Below, piece by piece: positions 59,691 through 64,000 of a stretch of 64,000 nt of DNA. Numbering within the stretch: the stretch's first letter is position 1; every line of letters starts with the position of its first letter. This stretch comes from Anaerolineales bacterium. Its GTDB lineage: Bacteria; Chloroflexota; Anaerolineae; 4572-78; J111. The stretch is from assembly GCA_020634855.1 (NCBI GenBank), contig JACKAU010000025.1:1-64000 (forward strand), given 5' to 3'. Both the position numbers and the translations under genes were made by a program. Under the pieces are notes generated by a model. It worked only from the letters and a program-made list of their open reading frames with translations, made no database searches and was not told where the DNA came from.

Positions 59691-60281
59691 TGTAGATTCT
59701 CTCCTACGATATTTTGGCCTTATCAAGGGTGAGGGGGAGTTTAAATATTCACGGCGAACGGCCACACCCTCGTTGAGTTTACTTTGCAAGATGACCAGGG
59801 TGTTATCCAGCCGTTCATGGATGTCAACGATTTGGATAGGGGGATTGTAGCCCGAAAACCCCTAATCTTCAATCCCATGACCTTTATCGATCAATCGGCG
59901 CGCCGATCAAACTGACCCATTCGATGCGAGAACGATGATAATTCCATATTTTAACTCCAGTTGCCACCTTGCCGCGAAAAATCACGCCTCGATACACCTA
60001 CGGCACTCGGCATGATTTTTCGCGGCACCCCGAGTAGGCCTGAGCGGAGCGAAGGGCGTATCGAGGGGTGCAAGCTGGTAGGGTAGCAACTTGGGTTATT
60101 TTAGGATATTCCATCGAGTAAGGCAATACAAACACGTATGCGAGGAACGTTCGCCGATGTGGCCATCGGCAATAACGTTTTTGTCGGCGGTGATGCCTAC
60201 GCCGGCATAGAGGGGGTTCAGGTCGTCGATTGATTTGGCCGCGCTGGAAGACCGCACGGCCTTGTTTCGCTTGGGATGCGC
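59691..60281. other. Intergenic stretch with hairpin element
   Basis: It contains the AGTTGCCACC-family element at 59958-60100. Around 60135-60290 a plus-strand frame reads VAIGNNVFVGGDAYAGIEGV. This is coding-like but unanchored and very short, possibly a remnant. Confidence 0.4.
59958..60100. repeat. Hairpin element of the AGTTGCCACC family, copy 2
   Basis: Outer words CAGTTGCCACCTT (59958-59970) and GGGTAGCAACTTGGGTTAT (60081-60099), inner arms GCCGCGAAAAATCA (59971-59984) and TGATTTTTCGCGGC (60013-60026), and a further stem CCTCGATAC/GTATCGAGG. Confidence 0.75.
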
Positions 60282-60815
60282 CTAATTGTACTTGCTCGGT
60301 TGCAACATAGCCGTCAAGATAATTTGAAACACCATGCTGACGATTGAGTGATACTCCGGCCGAATGGGGGGAAAGGTAGGCTCGTCCGGTCGAGGACGCA
60401 TCGCATCGGTAATAAAACGGAGTAGTTCCGGTTCGGGATGCTCTTCGATGAACTGGATGGCCGCCTCTGTGGCGGTACCTGGACCTTGTTTAACTAGCTT
60501 GACAAACTGCTTCTCAAAATTAGCAATAACCGCGAACAGGTCATCCCAAGTGACGGTGGAGGTGGGACGGGCGCTTTCCGAGAGGACTTTCCATACGACA
60601 ATGCCAATATAGAGAATATATTCCCGTTCGTTCTCATCAAATTCTATCGCCTCATCAAAACCAAAAGGCAGATTATCCAGCCGGAATAAATATTCTAAAA
60701 TAACGGGCTGTTCTTCCATCATTTGGTCGGTGAGGTAACTGACATCATCTTGAGGCGTGGTAGCGACCCTATCCATAATGTCCGAGACTCTTTTTTGGGT
60801 GATGTACGAGATCAT
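60282..60815 (-). CDS. Conserved-looking hypothetical protein
   Basis: 177 residues, soluble, acidic and largely helical. It begins YITQKRVSDIMDRVATTPQD and contains the strand-rich DEAIEFDENEREYILYIGIV. A WDDLFAVIANFEKQFVKLVK helix and a hydrophobic C-terminal helix VSMVFQIILTAMLQ follow. AAGGAGCCTGTT before the ATG confirms the start. I recognise no family and no catalytic motif. No partner is evident from its neighbours. Confidence 0.65.
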   Translation of the reverse strand: MISYITQKRVSDIMDRVATTPQDDVSYLTDQMMEEQPVILEYLFRLDNLPFGFDEAIEFDENEREYILYIGIVVWKVLSESARPTSTVTWDDLFAVIANFEKQFVKLVKQGPGTATEAAIQFIEEHPEPELLRFITDAMRPRPDEPTFPPIRPEYHSIVSMVFQIILTAMLQPSKYN

Positions 60816-61004
60816 AACAGGCTCCTTTTGAGAAAGTTTAACGGATTTCTGATTAGCGGGATGCGATGCGTGTTCGCGATGGAAATGGTTTTAGTACCTA
60901 AGTTCCATTATAAATAGGAATCTGGAAAAATAAAAGGACGCTGTCAAATTTTTGAAACAGTCTGTATCAGGAATACTCGGCGCAGCCGAGGGCTAATACG
61001 GTGT

Positions 61005-62087
61005 TTATTTATTGAAGGAAATCGGCCCATGGGGTAGAGTGTCGTCTACAAACGCAAGCAGATGGTCCGCATTCCGGGCCGGATCAATCGAGTCAAGCTC
61101 GATGTGATGGACCACGGCTGCATCGCGGCGGGACAGGCTGCGAACGTAGGTTTTATCGTAATAATGACGCAGCAGGATATCGCAGCAGGTTGTCAAGTCA
61201 TTCGCTTCCAGCGCATTCAGCGCCGTTTGCATATTCCGGCGGCCGAGCCGTTTCTGCAATCGTTCAACGGCATCTTTTAAGGCCGGCAGCGGAAACCGGC
61301 CATATTCTTCCACTAAATACCGGTTGCGCCACAACGCCGGCACTTCTACAAACAGCGTAGTCGCCTGCTGCATCTGCTGCCACACCGCCAGGGGAATTGA
61401 TAGGTACCCGATGTTGCGACTCTCATCCTCCAGCCAAACCGGCCGCTGCGGGTCGATCTGCCGCCACCGTTCGGCCAGCTCATGTTCGAACTGTTGTTGA
61501 GTCGGCTGGCAGGCTTCACCCAGCGCCCCAAAGGCCGACCCTTTGTGATGAGCCAACGCCTCCAGATCGATGATCTGCTGGCCGCGCTGTTGGAGTTCCC
61601 GCAAAATCTCCGTCTTGCCGGAACCGGTTTTACCGCCCAAAATGAAAATTTGGCGAGGCGTCGCCAGCGTCTGCAAAACATAATTTCTAAAGCCTTTGTA
61701 GCCGCGCTGCAACGTGTAGGTTTGGTAGCCAAACAACCCGACCAACCAGGCCACACTTTCGCTGCGCATGCCGCCCCGCCAGCAGTGGAACAATACGGTT
61801 CGCTCGACCGCCACGGCCTGCACTTGTTCGATCAGCCCCCGCATTTTAGGGCCAACCAAATCCAGCCCTAACAGCATCGCTTCATTTTGTCCAACTTGCT
61901 TGTAGAGTGTGCCGATCATCGCCCGCTCTTCATTAGAAAAAAGCGGGATGTTGATCGCGCCGGGAATGTGGCCTTTGTTATATTCAGCCGGCGTCCGCAC
62001 GTCGATAATTGGATAACGTTGACCAAGGTCAAGGAAGGCTTCGACATCCAGTTTTTTGGATTCAGGTGACGTATTGGGGGTATTCAT
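61005..62087 (-). CDS. mnmH: tRNA 2-selenouridine/geranyl-2-thiouridine synthase
   Basis: 360 residues. The N-terminal rhodanese domain (about 12-125) has YPIIDVRTPAEYNKGHIPGA and the active-site Cys in VLFHCWRGGMRSESVAWLV. The C-terminal P-loop domain carries IFILGGKTGSGKTEILREL. This arrangement is diagnostic for MnmH/SelU, which replaces sulfur by selenium at the wobble 2-thiouridine of certain tRNAs, via a geranylated intermediate, using selenophosphate. No selD is in the window. The start at 62087 is 7 bp from a TATAAT, so the message is probably leaderless. An upstream in-frame ATG at 62123 would place the promoter inside the gene. Confidence 0.95.
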   Translation of the reverse strand: MNTPNTSPESKKLDVEAFLDLGQRYPIIDVRTPAEYNKGHIPGAINIPLFSNEERAMIGTLYKQVGQNEAMLLGLDLVGPKMRGLIEQVQAVAVERTVLFHCWRGGMRSESVAWLVGLFGYQTYTLQRGYKGFRNYVLQTLATPRQIFILGGKTGSGKTEILRELQQRGQQIIDLEALAHHKGSAFGALGEACQPTQQQFEHELAERWRQIDPQRPVWLEDESRNIGYLSIPLAVWQQMQQATTLFVEVPALWRNRYLVEEYGRFPLPALKDAVERLQKRLGRRNMQTALNALEANDLTTCCDILLRHYYDKTYVRSLSRRDAAVVHHIELDSIDPARNADHLLAFVDDTLPHGPISFNK

Positions 62088-62094
62088 AGCGACT

Positions 62095-62117
62095 ATTATA
62101 TCAGTTGTGGCAAGAGC
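62095..62117 (-). promoter_or_regulatory. Leaderless promoter of mnmH
   Basis: On the minus strand TATAAT (complement of 62095-62100) lies 7 bases before the ATG at 62087, with only a weak TTGTTC -35 some 17 bp further upstream. A transcript would start at or next to the A of the ATG. Confidence 0.5.
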
Positions 62118-62145
62118 GAACAAAAGCCTATTTTATCGGAGTTAT

Positions 62146-62225
62146 CGGAGCGACCAAGCTTGCCTTGTAAAGTGTAGAGCAACAAAGCAAGCTTTGTTGG
62201 GTCAAAGTAGACCTTTGACGCTCCA
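62146..62225. repeat. GGAGCG/CGCTCC hairpin family, copy 2
   Basis: GGAGCGACCAAGCTTGCCTTG ... AACAAAGCAAGCTTTGTT ... GTCAAAGTAGACCTTTGACG ... CTCC; it aligns with the reverse complement of 29587-29646. Confidence 0.65.
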
Positions 62226-62347
62226 ATATAAAAAAGACCTCGCCGGGTTCCCTACCCCTACGAGGTCCAGAGCATCAACACTCTGTATTAATCACATCTG
62301 AAAAAGGCAACTTTGTCTCTGCGGCGCTCCGAGAGCGGCCAAAACAG

Positions 62348-62677
62348 CTAATCATCTTCGCGGTTCGACGGAATAAAAAACTGAAACACATTCTTGGCCG
62401 GAACCACTCGTTCTTCATAATCGCGAACAAACTTAAGTAGTTTCTTCTTGTTTTCGGCCCACTGACTACTGGTGAGGATGTCGGTCATTTCCACGCCGTC
62501 TTGGGTTCTAAAGACCAGCAGCCGGATCGGATAGTCACCGTAGGCGGTGTGCCAGCCCTCATCCATCAACAGGCCAACGCTTTGCAGCTCAGGTAAAAAT
62601 TCGCCCAGTACGAAACGATAGTACTCGGCTTCTCGATTTGGTTTAATATTGTACGACAGCAGCAACTTCAGACTCAT
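62348..62677 (-). CDS. Small hypothetical protein, alpha-beta fold
   Basis: 109 residues. Features: LLLSYNIKPNREAEYYRFVL, a middle GWHTAYGDYPIRLLVFRTQD, then WAENKKKLLKFVRDYEERVV and KNVFQFFIP. The strand-helix pattern recalls dimeric alpha-beta barrel proteins, but no family could be named with confidence. It follows the DUF350 gene by 18 bp, with AAGGG before the ATG, so the two are probably one operon. Confidence 0.7.
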   Translation of the reverse strand: MSLKLLLSYNIKPNREAEYYRFVLGEFLPELQSVGLLMDEGWHTAYGDYPIRLLVFRTQDGVEMTDILTSSQWAENKKKLLKFVRDYEERVVPAKNVFQFFIPSNREDD

Positions 62678-62695
62678 CGTTTACCCTTTACTCGT

Positions 62696-63187
62696 TCAGG
62701 CTCCCAGAAACGTTGTGAACCAGCGGATAATCGAGGCCACCGCACCGGAAATCAAATAGGAGACGGCCAAGACGACCGCCGCCATGATAACCGCTACCGC
62801 AGTGTTACCTCGTTGCAATTCAGATAGTTCGTCGATATCACCCACCAGGCGATCAAACACACCCAACGAAAAAACAATCGCGGACATTGCCAAAAACAGG
62901 CCCAGGACAATCCCGGCCATTTCGCCCACCAGGATCAGGAACGGATTCGTCATATCACCGGTTAGCGGCAAATCAACCGCCGGCTTGAGAATGAGCGCGA
63001 TGCCGACGATAATCGACCCCATTACAATCCCCATGCCAACATTGCCCCGCCGTACTTCACCCCAATCGTCCAGATGACGGGTCGATTTGGTGAAGAGCCA
63101 CACCCCAATATACGAGGCGACCACACCCAAAATGACGGCGATAATAATATTCGCCACACTGACAAAAAGCTGGCCGAATTGAGCCAT
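62696..63187 (-). CDS. DUF350 membrane protein
   Basis: 163 residues with four to five hydrophobic helices in two similar halves. Each half carries an RRGNxxxG-like or QRGNTAVA motif (GEVRRGNVGMGIVMGSIIVG; SELQRGNTAVAVIMAAVVLA), the diagnostic repeat of DUF350. Family members occur across bacteria and are small inner-membrane proteins of unknown function, often near stress genes. GGAGCCG precedes the ATG. It is the first gene of a two-gene unit with the small hypothetical protein downstream. Confidence 0.9.
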   Translation of the reverse strand: MAQFGQLFVSVANIIIAVILGVVASYIGVWLFTKSTRHLDDWGEVRRGNVGMGIVMGSIIVGIALILKPAVDLPLTGDMTNPFLILVGEMAGIVLGLFLAMSAIVFSLGVFDRLVGDIDELSELQRGNTAVAVIMAAVVLAVSYLISGAVASIIRWFTTFLGA

Positions 63188-63398
63188 TTTCGGCTCCTTA
63201 TGTTCAAAGTTAGCAGCTAGCTATTATATCATGGGGCCAGTAATTAGCCAATCGACGGTTATTTTACCCGGCAATTCTCGACATGTCCTAAGATGGGTCC
63301 AGTTTCAGCTATTTGATCGAGAAAGTGGCTCGAATGAACGAACTAGTCTGGTGACGCTACCGCCAATTAAGGAAACTGGACCAATCTCCTGGGGCCGA

Positions 63399-63426
63399 TT
63401 GCATCTCCCCGGCCAAGGAGTATAAT
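63399..63426 (+). promoter_or_regulatory. Sigma-70 promoter of the last gene
   Basis: TTGCAT (63399-63404, 4 of 6 to TTGACA), a 16-bp spacer and a perfect TATAAT (63421-63426). It is 41 bp upstream of the ATG at 63468. Confidence 0.65.
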
Positions 63427-63467
63427 ACGCTGCTGCATCTAAAATCCAGTCAGCGGCAAGTTATAAG

Positions 63468-64000
63468 ATGAACGGCAACAACTCGACCAAACTCTATATC
63501 ATTGTAATCAGCATCGCGGCGATTGGGCTGTGTCTGGGCGGAGGCATCGTACTGTTTGGCTCCGGGCTAACCTTCTGGGCGGTCCGCGACGATATTAACG
63601 CACGGGCTGATGATAGCGCCCGGCCGATCCGTCAAGACATCTCGGTGGCCAAGGTGCCGACCCTACCGACCAACACGGCGACCGTGCCGCCCACCAAAAC
63701 GTCTACGCCGCTCCCAACCAATACTCCTAGCCCCAGCCCTATCCCCAGCGACACCCCAACCGCCACGGTCGTTCCCACGGATACGCCGGAACCATCGGCC
63801 ACTCCCGTGCCGCCAACCGCGCCACCCCCCCTACCTACGGACACACCGCCGCCAACCGATACCCCAACCCCGCTGCCGCCCGAATTCCCCTTCATCATCA
63901 AGGAAAATCTGACCTTTCCCACCAACCATTACAACTTTGATGTCTTTGTAGCCATTGTCAACCAAAAGAACAAACCGTTAAGCGGTTACCGGGTCATCGG
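63468..64000 (+). CDS. Membrane-anchored Thr/Pro-rich surface protein, partial
   Basis: The first 177 codons are visible; the gene continues beyond the window. It begins MNGNNSTKLYIIVISIAAIG, with an uncleaved-type hydrophobic helix at about residues 10-40. A Thr/Pro-rich low-complexity linker (about 60-135, for example TNTPSPSPIPSDTPTATVVP and PPPTDTPTPLPPEF) follows, and then a globular start, FPFIIKENLTFPTNHYNFDV, DVFVAIVNQKNKPLSGYRV. This is the usual layout of Anaerolineae extracytoplasmic proteins: N-terminal anchor, Thr/Pro spacer and outer domain. The visible part of the outer domain looks like an Ig-like beta domain, but it is truncated at the window edge. Confidence 0.85.
   Translation, partial: MNGNNSTKLYIIVISIAAIGLCLGGGIVLFGSGLTFWAVRDDINARADDSARPIRQDISVAKVPTLPTNTATVPPTKTSTPLPTNTPSPSPIPSDTPTATVVPTDTPEPSATPVPPTAPPPLPTDTPPPTDTPTPLPPEFPFIIKENLTFPTNHYNFDVFVAIVNQKNKPLSGYRVI

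Overview
The window looks like a chromosomal segment from a Chloroflexota bacterium (Anaerolineae/Caldilineae-like), inferred from gene content and not from a marker gene. The clues are Ser/Thr kinase-ATPase-TPR megaproteins, a MalT/LuxR regulator, DUF5939-type class III cyclase, a DUF4469 fragment, a fused response regulator/thioredoxin-reductase-like flavoprotein, paired nucleoside hydrolases and Thr/Pro-rich surface proteins. Host genes are moderately GC-rich. The 3-11.5 kb block is visibly more AT-rich. No tRNA, rRNA or CRISPR array was seen.

Layout. 0-3 kb: an APH-fold kinase gene driven from a promoter inside a hairpin repeat, a 13-copy 20-bp tandem array and a helical hypothetical protein. 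3.1-11.4 kb: an AT-rich defence island on the plus strand. It holds unknown ORFs, a SIR2-like protein, a C5 DNA methyltransferase, a MORC/MutL-type GHKL ATPase, a Z1 helicase-like ATPase and a DUF4420 PD-(D/E)XK nuclease. This is the content of the Mza/MORC-linked restriction systems, with SIR2 added and AIPR not found. 11.4-12.6 kb: hairpin repeats. 12.6-24.7 kb: intact host genes (leuS with an unusual leader, methyltransferase, PAP2 phosphatase, AAC(3)-like acetyltransferase, two MscS channels, nucleoside hydrolase).

24.9-31.7 kb (minus strand): an HD/cNMP-like/TerB-like protein, a second nucleoside hydrolase, a HEAT-repeat protein, a cNMP-binding protein, a PIG-L deacetylase and a DsrE-like plus TusA-like sulfur pair. 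31.9-43.4 kb: large signalling genes, namely a SARP-kinase-ATPase-TPR fusion, a glycosyltransferase, a MalT/LuxR regulator, a CorA/ZntB fragment and a class III cyclase. 43.6-49.0 kb: a pile-up of IS630/IS5 elements plus a 160-bp MITE sharing an IS630 terminal repeat. 49-64 kb: intact genes, including two secreted proteins, a second kinase-ATPase-TPR protein, a response regulator-histidine kinase facing a response regulator-flavoprotein, mnmH, a DUF350 membrane protein and the start of a membrane-anchored Thr/Pro-rich protein that runs off the window.

Single-base frameshifts, several in homopolymer runs and in both directions, are concentrated in 3-11.4 kb and 24.9-48.9 kb. The genes at 12.6-24.7 kb and 49-64 kb are open. 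Most broken genes keep every catalytic motif. I read this as uncorrected homopolymer errors at least as much as real decay, so the 'pseudogene' entries give the span of the intact gene. Dispersed hairpin repeats (at least three families) fill many of the intergenic gaps.
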